From DATEPR01 sp036273855 (GTDB taxonomy: Bacteria; Actinomycetota; Actinomycetes; Mycobacteriales; Pseudonocardiaceae), in NCBI GenBank assembly GCA_036273855.1, contig DASUGU010000130.1:1-64000 (forward strand): DNA of 64,000 bases. Direction: 5' to 3'. Both the position numbers and the translations under genes were made by a program. Under the pieces are notes generated by a model. The model did no database searches and had not been told where the DNA came from. It saw only the letters and a program-made list of their open reading frames with translations. Of the stretch, positions 25,518 through 32,152 are shown piece after piece (the first letter of the stretch is position 1; each line of letters begins with the position of its first letter).

Positions 25518-25926
25518 GACTCACCTCCGCAGGCGGGCGCCACTCGCCCGTGCGTACGTTTTTGCTCCACCCCAAAGGTTCCGTGCTGGGATCGCCGTCC
25601 CATGCCAACCCGGCGAGTGCGGCGGTGACGAACGCGGCCCGGTCGCGGCCCGCGTAACACCATTCGCCCTCGGGCCACCACTCGCGTTCCACCTGGGACA
25701 GCACCAGTCGCCAGTTCACGAGCATGGGGCGCACCCCGATGTAGTAGAGCCCGCACGCGCTCAGCTTCAGCCGCAGGCCGTAGTCGGTCCAGACCGCATC
25801 GCCGGTGTAGACGTGGCAGGCACCGCAATACCGGTTGACCGCGTCGTCCTCGGACCACGATTGCTTGTGGCACAACGGGCACACGAACGTCGGTACACTC
25901 GACACCGCCTCGGAGCGGGCGGTCAT
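25507..25926 (-). CDS. Hypothetical protein with N-terminal zinc ribbon
   Basis: 139 aa: FVCPLCHKQSWSEDDAVNRY followed by CGACH forms an N-terminal ribbon, then a globular part with GLYYIGVRPMLVNWRL and EGEWCYAGRDRAAFV. Overlaps the upstream gene by 4 bp (ATGA). Unknown function. Confidence 0.68.
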   Translation of the reverse strand: MTARSEAVSSVPTFVCPLCHKQSWSEDDAVNRYCGACHVYTGDAVWTDYGLRLKLSACGLYYIGVRPMLVNWRLVLSQVEREWWPEGEWCYAGRDRAAFVTAALAGLAWDGDPSTEPLGWSKNVRTGEWRPPAEVSRVD

Positions 25927-26177
25927 GTGTCGCCGTCCAGCTCGTCACCGATCTCCGTCAGTAACGCTGACACCGACACGTGCGCCCGTCCGGTGGCCAC
26001 AGCCTCGCCGGCCAGCCGCAGCGTCGACTCCAACGCGTTGATGATGCGCATTTCCCCACCATCCGGGTCGGTCGGCCACGGACCCATACGGGCGTCGGTG
26101 GCCTCGTACATGGCAACGCTGTAGCGGCGCATCATCTCCGACAGCCGGTTGATCCGCACCAGAAGTAGTTCCGTCAC
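25923..26177 (-). CDS. Helical hypothetical protein
   Basis: 84 aa from GTG 26177, predicted mostly helical (ELLLVRINRLSEMMRRYSVAM, RIINALESTLRLAGEAVATG). Overlaps neighbours by 4 bp each side. Unknown function. Confidence 0.6.
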   Translation of the reverse strand: MTELLLVRINRLSEMMRRYSVAMYEATDARMGPWPTDPDGGEMRIINALESTLRLAGEAVATGRAHVSVSALLTEIGDELDGDT

Positions 26178-26398
26178 GGTGTCCCGTTCTCCCGTTCGGC
26201 ACGGCGAATATCCAGCCGTGCCAGCAGTTCTGTGTGTCGGCGTTCCCCGTCGCTCAGCGACGAATCCAGGACGATCACCGGTGCGCCGGTGACGTCGCGA
26301 TCCCAGCCGCCACCGTGGAATCCCAGGTCCGCCACGACGACACGCGGTTCCGGCCACGGCGGTGAGTCCTGGTGTCCGCTCGCAGGGGAGCTGCTCAC
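26174..26398 (-). CDS. Hypothetical protein
   Basis: 74 aa from GTG 26398; contains RVVVADLGFHGGGWDRDVTG and APVIVLDSSLSDGERRHTEL. Overlaps the HTH gene upstream and the next gene by 4 bp. No family recognised. Confidence 0.55.
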   Translation of the reverse strand: MSSSPASGHQDSPPWPEPRVVVADLGFHGGGWDRDVTGAPVIVLDSSLSDGERRHTELLARLDIRRAERENGTP

Positions 26399-26685
26399 GA
26401 GCACTCCCGTGCCAGGGCGCTCCACCCAGTGGCGGGTAGGTTGGGTTCGCCTCCCCGCAGGTAGCGCGACGCCGACTGCTGCCCCACGTCGAGCAATGCG
26501 GCCAGCTCCAGTTGAGAGTGGCATCGCCGGGCGCGGACCAGGCGAATGAGGGTGAGTGGCTCACCGAGGTAGGACAGCGCTCCCACGCGCGCCGGGGGTT
26601 CCATATCGCAGGGTCCGGCCAGAATCAACCACGCGCCATCGCGTGTGCCATACACGTATCGCCTGATGTCGCTGATCACGGCCAC
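26395..26685 (-). CDS. Helix-turn-helix regulator heading the leftward operon
   Basis: 96 aa. The C-terminal half is an XRE-like HTH: LIRLVRARRCHSQLELAALL then DVGQQSASRYLRGGEPNLPA. The N-terminal half (SDIRRYVYGTRDGAWLILAG) may be a dimer or ligand domain. It is the first gene of the block running to 22216, and an operator-like array lies upstream, so autoregulation is likely. It could be the immunity repressor or a second regulator next to the one at 26891-27364. Confidence 0.72.
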   Translation of the reverse strand: MAVISDIRRYVYGTRDGAWLILAGPCDMEPPARVGALSYLGEPLTLIRLVRARRCHSQLELAALLDVGQQSASRYLRGGEPNLPATGWSALARECS

Positions 26686-26754
26686 GGGCCGGCCCCCTGT
26701 GCGCGTCCGTTCGTGCGGGTCTTGCTGCCCCCCGATGACCGATCGGACTCGCCA

Positions 26755-26846
26755 TTGCGTAGTGGGCTATCCGATGGGACCGGTTGGATCGACAACGTAG
26801 CCCATTCAGACCGGCACTACGCAAGACCAGTAGCCCGGATGGGCTA
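26755..26846. promoter_or_regulatory. Operator-like array of TAGCCC/GGGCTA sites
   Basis: A perfect inverted repeat TAGCCC-GGAT-GGGCTA lies at 26831-26846, with half-sites GGGCTA (26764-26769) and TAGCCC (26798-26803). A longer inverted repeat, TTGCGTAGTG (26755-26764) with CACTACGCAA (26815-26824), encloses them. The region is upstream of the HTH gene at 26685. Confidence 0.65.
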
Positions 26847-26890
26847 TTATCGCCTCAATAACGCGACACAATGACAGTGGGAGTGAACTC

Positions 26891-27364
26891 CTAGTCCGGC
26901 CGTACGATCCCGCGAATGCGACGGCCGAATGCGATCGCCTCGCGATAGGGCATGTCGTGGTCCACAATCACCACGGGTTCTTTACTGCCCGATCGCCATA
27001 CCTTCGGGCGGCCCAAAGTGCGGGTGATCGCGTCCAATACCATTTGATAGTCGACATCGAGCGCCGCCGACAATCCTTCGATGGAATCGGGTTGCGGATA
27101 TTCCTGAATAGGCTCTTGTTCGTGGTCGGGATTTTCGCCGTTCAGCAACTTCGTGATCCGGGGTGGGGAAATCTCCGGATAACCACGCAACGCCGCCCGC
27201 TTACACAATGACTTCTGTGACAAGCCGTCACGTTCGATCACGTATCTGATCAGCTCAGCGAGGGTCAATCCGTCAGTCCTGTCACGATCAATCCCCAACG
27301 GGTCACCCCCCAGCCGACTGCCTACGCAATGCTGAGTATCCAACCATGTCGGCAAATCCACCAT
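26891..27364 (-). CDS. Phage repressor-like HTH protein
   Basis: 157 aa from ATG 27364. HTH region: LTLAELIRYVIERDGLSQKS, then ISPPRITKLLNGENPDHEQE, i.e. XRE-type with a recognition helix around PPRITKLL. The C-terminus (SGSKEPVVIVDHDMPYREAI) is short, with no LexA-type protease domain visible. It is divergent from a smaller HTH gene at 27522, the classic repressor/Cro arrangement, and is the best candidate immunity repressor. Start follows CCTCCGT with no clear Shine-Dalgarno. Confidence 0.75.
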   Translation of the reverse strand: MVDLPTWLDTQHCVGSRLGGDPLGIDRDRTDGLTLAELIRYVIERDGLSQKSLCKRAALRGYPEISPPRITKLLNGENPDHEQEPIQEYPQPDSIEGLSAALDVDYQMVLDAITRTLGRPKVWRSGSKEPVVIVDHDMPYREAIAFGRRIRGIVRPD

Positions 27365-27407
27365 ACGGAGGACCCGCACATCATCACGTCGGGTGGTTAA
27401 ACCGCAC

Positions 27408-27436
27408 TTGACGTGCGACGACGGCCGACCTACGGT
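27408..27436 (+). promoter_or_regulatory. Sigma70-type promoter for the rightward early operon
   Basis: TTGACG (27408-27413), 17-bp spacer, TACGGT (27431-27436): near-consensus for an actinobacterial housekeeping promoter, in the gap between the divergent HTH genes and reading toward 27522. Confidence 0.7.
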
Positions 27437-27521
27437 GATCCACACGGCGACCGCCGCGTGGGACCAGCGACGACCTACTTCTTGCACCGCGTCACCACGC
27501 GTGGACTCTCCGGGACAACCC

Positions 27522-27791
27522 ATGCCCGTGTACGTCCGTGCCCGCGACCCGAGCGCCCTCCGCGCCCGGCTCGCAGCGACCGGCACCACACAAGCGACAC
27601 TCGCCCGCGCTGCCCACACCAGCGCGGCCCGAATTTCGCAAATAGTCTCAGGACGCGTCACCACCATTACGGTGACGTCGGCCGCCGCAATCGAACTCGC
27701 GCTCGGTGTCCCCCGTGGACACCTGTTCGCCGTCAGCGAACCCACCGATTTGGTCCAGCCCTACATCGACCCGGCCGAAGGCGCCGCGTAA
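27522..27791 (+). CDS. Cro-like XRE-family regulator
   Basis: 89 aa. A full XRE helix-turn-helix: LRARLAATGTTQATLARAAH, TSAARISQIVSGRVTTI, and AAAIELALGVPRGHLFAV. It is the first gene under the TTGACG-TACGGT promoter and is divergent from the repressor-like gene, so it probably represses lysogenic transcription. ATG 27522 has no strong Shine-Dalgarno. Confidence 0.8.
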   Translation: MPVYVRARDPSALRARLAATGTTQATLARAAHTSAARISQIVSGRVTTITVTSAAAIELALGVPRGHLFAVSEPTDLVQPYIDPAEGAA

Positions 27792-27905
27792 TGCCCGAGC
27801 ATCCACGCGTGCCCTGACGCCGGCCACAAACGCATACAGCGTTTTACGCCCCTACGCATGTCACCAGGGGTGTATTTCCGTCACGCTGCATTAAGGGGCA
27901 ACCCC

Positions 27906-28211
27906 ATGAACAATCACACTAGGCAGCACACCCACAGCGCCACCCATACCGCCACACATCCGCTGGTGGAAATCCCGCTGTGGCTAGTGTGGCGCCTCGC
28001 CGTACTACCCGTATCTCTAGTTCGGGTCCTTTTTCACCTGGCCTGCGCGGTTGGGATAACAGTATCGACCCTCCCGGGTGCCACCAGGACTGTCACCGGT
28101 GCGGTGAGTGCCGCAACGACCTCATTCACCCGTCGACCCGGCGCGCTCTACGTGATCACCATCGCCGCCCTCGTGGGGTTCGCGGTCCTCGCCGCCCAAC
28201 TCGGGCACTAG
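27906..28211 (+). CDS. Small membrane protein, early operon
   Basis: 101 aa. The N-terminus is Thr/His-rich (NNHTRQHTHSATHTATHP), followed by two hydrophobic segments (residues about 25-50 and 80-98). AAGGGG precedes ATG 27906. The 114-bp gap before it has no gene. Unknown function. Confidence 0.65.
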   Translation: MNNHTRQHTHSATHTATHPLVEIPLWLVWRLAVLPVSLVRVLFHLACAVGITVSTLPGATRTVTGAVSAATTSFTRRPGALYVITIAALVGFAVLAAQLGH

Positions 28212-28224
28212 GCAGGCCGCCGAC

Positions 28225-28512
28225 ATGACGCTGATCGTGCACCGCTGCCAGGTCTGCCAGCACATGGACCTGCACCACAACGACCCGCAGGAGTGCTCGG
28301 TCGGGCACTGCCGTGAGCGTCGACACACCTTCACCCCCGGGCCGTCCGAAGCCGTGATGACCTACGCCGCCAACGGGCGCGTAGCTACCAGCGTCACGGC
28401 GCCCGGCACCACATTCGCCGCGTTCGGCGCCGGCCCGGCCATCACCACGTGCGAGTGCCCGTCGTGCTGGGCGCTGTACCGCCAGGTGACCGGCGCCCCC
28501 GACCCGCCGTAA
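28225..28512 (+). CDS. Cys/His-rich small protein
   Basis: 95 aa with HRCQVCQHMDLHHNDPQECS at the N-terminus and CECPSCWALY near the C-terminus; probable zinc ribbon. Unknown function. Confidence 0.62.
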   Translation: MTLIVHRCQVCQHMDLHHNDPQECSVGHCRERRHTFTPGPSEAVMTYAANGRVATSVTAPGTTFAAFGAGPAITTCECPSCWALYRQVTGAPDPP

Positions 28513-28566
28513 GCGGGGACGGCCGCTCCGCACCCCACCCGTCACCGTCCAACAGGGGGAACCCCT

Positions 28567-28953
28567 ATGAGCGATCACGCCAGAGTCGAGCAACCCGCCG
28601 AGCAACCCCCGACCATCCCACTGACCACGGAGCTGAGCGGTTGGCTGGCTGCCTACCAGCGCGCCAAGGCGAAGGTCCGGCAGTGGTCCGACACTCGCGA
28701 CCAGGCGCAAAAGCACATCACCGATGCCCTCGACGCGGTCGGCGCCACGGTGGGCACCGTTGATGGTCAGCCGGCCGCACGCTGGACCACCGTCCACTCT
28801 CGGCGGGTCGACGGCGCCCGACTACGAGCCGACCACCCCGACCTCGCCGAGGCGTACAGCACCACCGTCGTGTCCCGCAAGTTCACCACTCCGCAACGCC
28901 GCGCCGACCAGGCCGGCGACCAGCCCAACGGGCAATCGGAGGTCCAGCCGTGA
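28567..28953 (+). CDS. Hypothetical protein associated with phage exonuclease
   Basis: 128 aa. A helical N-terminal part (ELSGWLAAYQRAKAKVRQWS) leads to a beta segment GATVGTVDGQPAARWTTVHS and the motif HPDLAEAYSTTVVSRKFTTP. This pattern is usual in actinophage proteins that sit beside a Cas4/YqaJ-type exonuclease, as here. Strong GGGGGAACCCCT spacing to ATG 28567. It probably serves recombination or replication; the role is unproven. Confidence 0.7.
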   Translation: MSDHARVEQPAEQPPTIPLTTELSGWLAAYQRAKAKVRQWSDTRDQAQKHITDALDAVGATVGTVDGQPAARWTTVHSRRVDGARLRADHPDLAEAYSTTVVSRKFTTPQRRADQAGDQPNGQSEVQP

Positions 28954-29192
28954 CCCGGGGCCGGCGTGCCACGCCGTGCCCGTGGTGTGGGCGCGACACC
29001 ACCGTCACCAGCAAAGGTGTCCTACCGCGACACAAACGGGTCACCGGCACCACGCCTGACGGGGACGTCACCCACGGCTGGTGCGAAGGCGGCGGCGACA
29101 TCCCCTACACGCTCACCCACTCCGAACGCCGCTACCTCCGCACCCTGTGGCGCGACGAGGGTGGCGAGCTGATCGAGGACGCCGACACGTGA
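28950..29192 (+). CDS. Zinc-ribbon protein
   Basis: 80 aa beginning MTRGRRATPCPWCGRDTTVT with a later GWCEGGG. GTGA overlaps on both sides couple it to its neighbours. Unknown function. Confidence 0.66.
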   Translation: MTRGRRATPCPWCGRDTTVTSKGVLPRHKRVTGTTPDGDVTHGWCEGGGDIPYTLTHSERRYLRTLWRDEGGELIEDADT

Positions 29193-29953
29193 ACCTCACC
29201 GCCTACGCCGCCCCACCGCTCACACCACCACGTGGGGTTGCTGACGAGATCCGGTCCATTGTGACCGACGCCGCCCGACACGCGCCGCGCAGCCTGCAAA
29301 CCGCACTCGGACCCTCCGAGATCGGCGAACCGTGCGCGCGGAAATTGGCCTACCGGCTCATGCGGCACACCGAAACGAACGCCGGGTCCGACCCGTGGCC
29401 GTCCATTGTCGGCACCGCCGTACACGCCTGGCTCGCTGACGCTTTCCTCGCCGCGAACGACAAATTGGGCCGTATCCGGTTCCTCGTGGAGCAGCGGGTC
29501 ACCATCCGCCCAGGGCTCGTGGGCACATGCGATTTGTACGACTTCGACCGGGAAATGGTGATCGACCACAAGGTGCCCGGCACCACCAGCATGGCCACCG
29601 CGAAACGCAACGGTCCGTCCCCGGGGTACATCGCGCAGATCCACCTCTACGCCTACGCGTTCGCCCAACTCGGGTTGCCCGTGCGGGATGTCGCGCTGGC
29701 CCTGTACCCGCGCGGCGGGCTGCTGTCCGGCCTGTGGATGTGGACTGCCCCTTACGATCAATCCATTGCCCGGCAAGCGCTCGCCCGGCACGACGCCATC
29801 CTGGAGGCTGCGGTTGCCCTCGACGTCGAACAGCGCCCCGGACACTATCGAGAATTCCCCAAGGTGGTCGGGCACGCCTGCACCTATTGCGCATTCTGGA
29901 AACCCGGTCGTGATTCCGGCGACGGATGCCCAGGGCACTTGGAGGACGAATGA
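29189..29953 (+). CDS. Cas4/RecB-like PD-(D/E)XK exonuclease with Fe-S cluster cysteines
   Basis: 254 aa. Nuclease motifs in order: GPSEIGEPCARKLAYRLM (first cluster cysteine), GTAVHAWLADAFL, catalytic GTCDLYDFDREMVIDHKVPG (Asp ... Asp-His-Lys) and a QIHLYAYAFAQLG helix. The C-terminus has CTYCAFWKPGRDSGDGC, giving the four cysteines of Cas4/AddB-type 4Fe-4S nucleases. It would resect DNA ends for phage recombination. GTG 29189 overlaps the upstream stop; no Cas1/Cas2 or array is nearby, so this is a phage recombination nuclease and not CRISPR. Confidence 0.85.
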   Translation: MNLTAYAAPPLTPPRGVADEIRSIVTDAARHAPRSLQTALGPSEIGEPCARKLAYRLMRHTETNAGSDPWPSIVGTAVHAWLADAFLAANDKLGRIRFLVEQRVTIRPGLVGTCDLYDFDREMVIDHKVPGTTSMATAKRNGPSPGYIAQIHLYAYAFAQLGLPVRDVALALYPRGGLLSGLWMWTAPYDQSIARQALARHDAILEAAVALDVEQRPGHYREFPKVVGHACTYCAFWKPGRDSGDGCPGHLEDE

Positions 29954-30207
29954 CACACACGCGCACACACGTCCACGTCGGCACCGCCAACCCCTACCTC
30001 GCATGTGAGCGGTGCGGTCACTGGGCCAGCGGCTTCCACGACCCGGACCGGTGCGGGTGCGACGCCGGGTACTGGCTCGTGCCCTGTCGCCACGTCACCG
30101 GTATGACCAGTCAATGTCCATCGTGGAGCCCCGTCAACGGCTGCCGTTGCCGGGAATTCCTCGGCCACGTCGTCCACGGCCCGGGGCGGCCGGTGATGCC
30201 AGCATGA
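29950..30207 (+). CDS. Cys-rich hypothetical protein
   Basis: 85 aa with nine cysteines (ACERCGHWASGFHDPDRCGC, VPCRH, CPSWSPVNGCRC), probably two zinc sites. ATGA overlaps with both neighbours. Unknown function. Confidence 0.62.
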   Translation: MTHTRTHVHVGTANPYLACERCGHWASGFHDPDRCGCDAGYWLVPCRHVTGMTSQCPSWSPVNGCRCREFLGHVVHGPGRPVMPA

Positions 30208-30371
30208 TTGATATCGCACCGCCCGACCCCCAACCACCGCCGAAGTGTTGCCCGGCGCACTGGATGGCCACGCACCGCCGAGCACGACGCGCCGCCGACC
30301 GGCGATGCCCCTGTCGGGGCGAATGCGGGCACCGCTGGCAGCGCGTCGACACCGGGGGGGACGCCGCGTGA
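30204..30371 (+). CDS. 55-aa Cys/Arg-rich protein
   Basis: MIDIAPPDPQPPPKCCPAHW then RRCPCRGECGHRW: a small basic zinc-binding-type protein. ATG overlaps the upstream stop and its own stop overlaps the next GTG, so it fits the coupled operon. Confidence 0.55.
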   Translation: MIDIAPPDPQPPPKCCPAHWMATHRRARRAADRRCPCRGECGHRWQRVDTGGDAA

Positions 30372-30553
30372 CCGCGCCTTCGGACCTGTGCGGCGGATGC
30401 GGTGCCCGCGACGCCGACCTATGGCAGTGCGCCACCTGCGATCGGCCCCTGTGTTGGTGGTGCACCTGGGATCACCACGATGGTGGGAGGAACACCGATG
30501 ATAACCGTCCTGGCAGACCCCACCCACGGTTGCCCTGGCGGCTGTGGCGTTGA
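30368..30553 (+). CDS. 61-aa zinc-finger protein
   Basis: MTAPSDLCGGCGARDADLWQ, CATCDRPLCWWCTWDHHDGG: eight Cys/His in a RING/B-box-like spacing. GTGA coupling with the upstream gene. The last about 18 residues overlap the next gene. Confidence 0.55.
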   Translation: MTAPSDLCGGCGARDADLWQCATCDRPLCWWCTWDHHDGGRNTDDNRPGRPHPRLPWRLWR

Positions 30554-30743
30554 CGTACCGCACAACCTGTTCGCCTGCCGCGACTGTTGGCGGCGGCTGC
30601 CCTACCCCTACCGCAGCATGATCACCACGTCCTATCGGCGCGGCGACGACGAACGCCATGCCCGAGCCATGGTCAACGCCATGACGTGGTACCGGGCCAA
30701 CCCACCCGACAACACGCCCCGTCCCCGCGACACATCCAACTAG
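30498..30743 (+). CDS. Hypothetical Cys-containing protein
   Basis: 81 aa from ATG 30498 with GGGAGG 7-12 bases upstream: CPGGCGVDVPHNLFACRDCW, then RRLPYPYRSMITTSYRRGDD. Overlaps the preceding reading frame by 56 bp. Unknown function. Confidence 0.6.
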   Translation: MITVLADPTHGCPGGCGVDVPHNLFACRDCWRRLPYPYRSMITTSYRRGDDERHARAMVNAMTWYRANPPDNTPRPRDTSN

Positions 30744-30762
30744 CCACAAAAGGAAGCGTCGA

Positions 30763-31434
30763 ATAGAACTCAACACCTACACGCCACCGGTCCGCGAGGA
30801 CGGCGACCGCATCCCAGCGAAAGAATTGGTCGGACGTCCGCTCGTTGTCCTCGTCCGCGAACACCGCACCGGCGTTCGTACCCAATTCAATTCCAACCCG
30901 GCCGACGCCGCCAAATACAAGCCCGAAGGCGGGGAAGCGGTCCTCCTGGATGTGGCCGACCTCACCACGAACACAGTCTACTGTGGAGTTCTGTGGTTCA
31001 ACGGCGCCATTGTCGACGGGTTGAAAGGCTACGTCGCCAGCGCATTGCCGGTGAAGCTGTTCTACGACACCCCCAAGTCCGGCGGGAACGCCTACATCAA
31101 CGTAGAAGCACTGGTCGCCAACGAACTGGCCACCGCGCAACAATGGAACGCCGCCAACCCGAACCGTTTCGAAACCGAACGCACCCAACGCGCCGCCGCG
31201 CACGTCGCCACCGCCGCCCAGGGCACGTTGCCGCCCGTCGTGCCCGGCGCACCGACCACGCCGCCGGCCTGGGCGACCGGAGGACAGCCCAACGGCCAGG
31301 CGAACACGACCCCGGCGGCCAACCCAACACCGGTCTCGTCGCCGGCCCCGGCCGCAACGGGGGGAGTCGACGTCAACGACCCGGCAATCAGGGCACTGTT
31401 GGCGCAGATCGCCGGCCAGCAGCAGGGGCGCTGA
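30763..31434 (+). CDS. Probable ssDNA-binding protein; apparent ATA start
   Basis: 223 aa if read from ATA 30763 (IELNTYTPPVREDGDRIPAK...). The N-terminal 130 residues look like an OB-fold-type domain as in the actinophage ssDNA-binding proteins (GRPLVVLVREHRTGVRTQF, LLDVADLTTNTVYCGVLWFN). The C-terminus is an Ala/Pro/Thr-rich tail ending DVNDPAIRALLAQIAGQQQGR. No ATG, GTG or TTG precedes TTG 30826, which would cut off the conserved N-terminus. AAAAGGAAG sits 7 bases before the ATA. Either ATA is used or the N-terminus is lost. Confidence 0.65.
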   Translation: MELNTYTPPVREDGDRIPAKELVGRPLVVLVREHRTGVRTQFNSNPADAAKYKPEGGEAVLLDVADLTTNTVYCGVLWFNGAIVDGLKGYVASALPVKLFYDTPKSGGNAYINVEALVANELATAQQWNAANPNRFETERTQRAAAHVATAAQGTLPPVVPGAPTTPPAWATGGQPNGQANTTPAANPTPVSSPAPAATGGVDVNDPAIRALLAQIAGQQQGR

Positions 31435-31439
31435 TCGGC

Positions 31440-31676
31440 GTGTCCGCCGACCCCACCCTCTACGGCGTCCATCACCGCGCGTGCGGCCACCTCATGGCGT
31501 TGGCCAACAACGGCATGTTGGCGTCCACGCTCGACCGGTTCACCGCCGCCGACGTGCCGTGGCGGGTGTCCGTGGCCCCCGACGAGGACGCCATCGCCGG
31601 ACTCATTCGCGGCGAGCGTTGCGCGCACTGCCGCCACGGCGAGCCCGAGCCCATCGATTCACCCGAGGAAAGGTAA
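31440..31676 (+). CDS. Small protein with CAHC motif
   Basis: 78 aa from GTG 31440: YGVHHRACGHLMALANNGML and GERCAHCRHGEPEPID, probably one zinc site. Starts 5 bp after the ssDNA-binding-type gene. Unknown function. Confidence 0.6.
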   Translation: MSADPTLYGVHHRACGHLMALANNGMLASTLDRFTAADVPWRVSVAPDEDAIAGLIRGERCAHCRHGEPEPIDSPEER

Positions 31677-31679
31677 GCC

Positions 31680-32009
31680 ATGACCGACACGACTACCACC
31701 GCCGACGTCGACACCGGTGGCGGCCTGACCGCCGAATCCCGACCCCGTCCCGTCGCCATCTGCGACCTGGTCACCTACCGACTCACCGAATCCGATGTCG
31801 CCGTGATCGAAACCACCGACCCGGGCCACGCTCACCGCAACCGCGTCCACGCCGGCCAGGTGTGCGCGGCCGTCGTCGTCGCCAAGTGTGGACCCGACGC
31901 CGCCAACCTGCGCGTCATCCTGGACGGTGCCGGTGTCTTCGCCGACTTCTGGGCCACGTCCCGGTCCCGGGGCACCGAACCCGGCCAGTGGCAACCCATT
32001 GTCCATTAG
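31680..32009 (+). CDS. Hypothetical early protein
   Basis: 109 aa, acidic/Thr-rich N-terminus, then a beta-rich domain (VCAAVVVAKCGPDAANLRVI, ADFWATSRSRGTEPGQW). ATG 31680 follows GAGGAAAGG. Unknown function; directly upstream of the primase-helicase (143-bp gap with no gene). Confidence 0.65.
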   Translation: MTDTTTTADVDTGGGLTAESRPRPVAICDLVTYRLTESDVAVIETTDPGHAHRNRVHAGQVCAAVVVAKCGPDAANLRVILDGAGVFADFWATSRSRGTEPGQWQPIVH

Positions 32010-32152
32010 CGCTCACCGACCGGGTGGCCCCTCCTGCGAGGTAAGAGCGGCAGACCAGCACGCAGGCACGCCTAGCCGCCGCCACCCAGCCCGGCCGTGC
32101 GCCATGCCAGGCGAGACAAGGAAATCCCCGAGAATCGCACGGAGGTTATGTC

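Noticed and set aside
21305..29000. Integrase near the left junction
   Set aside because: No tyrosine recombinase R-H-R-Y motifs and no serine recombinase catalytic domain found; it must be outside the window or lost.
29189..29953. Cas4 as part of a CRISPR system
   Set aside because: No Cas1, Cas2, effector or repeat-spacer array occurs; phage recombination context explains it.
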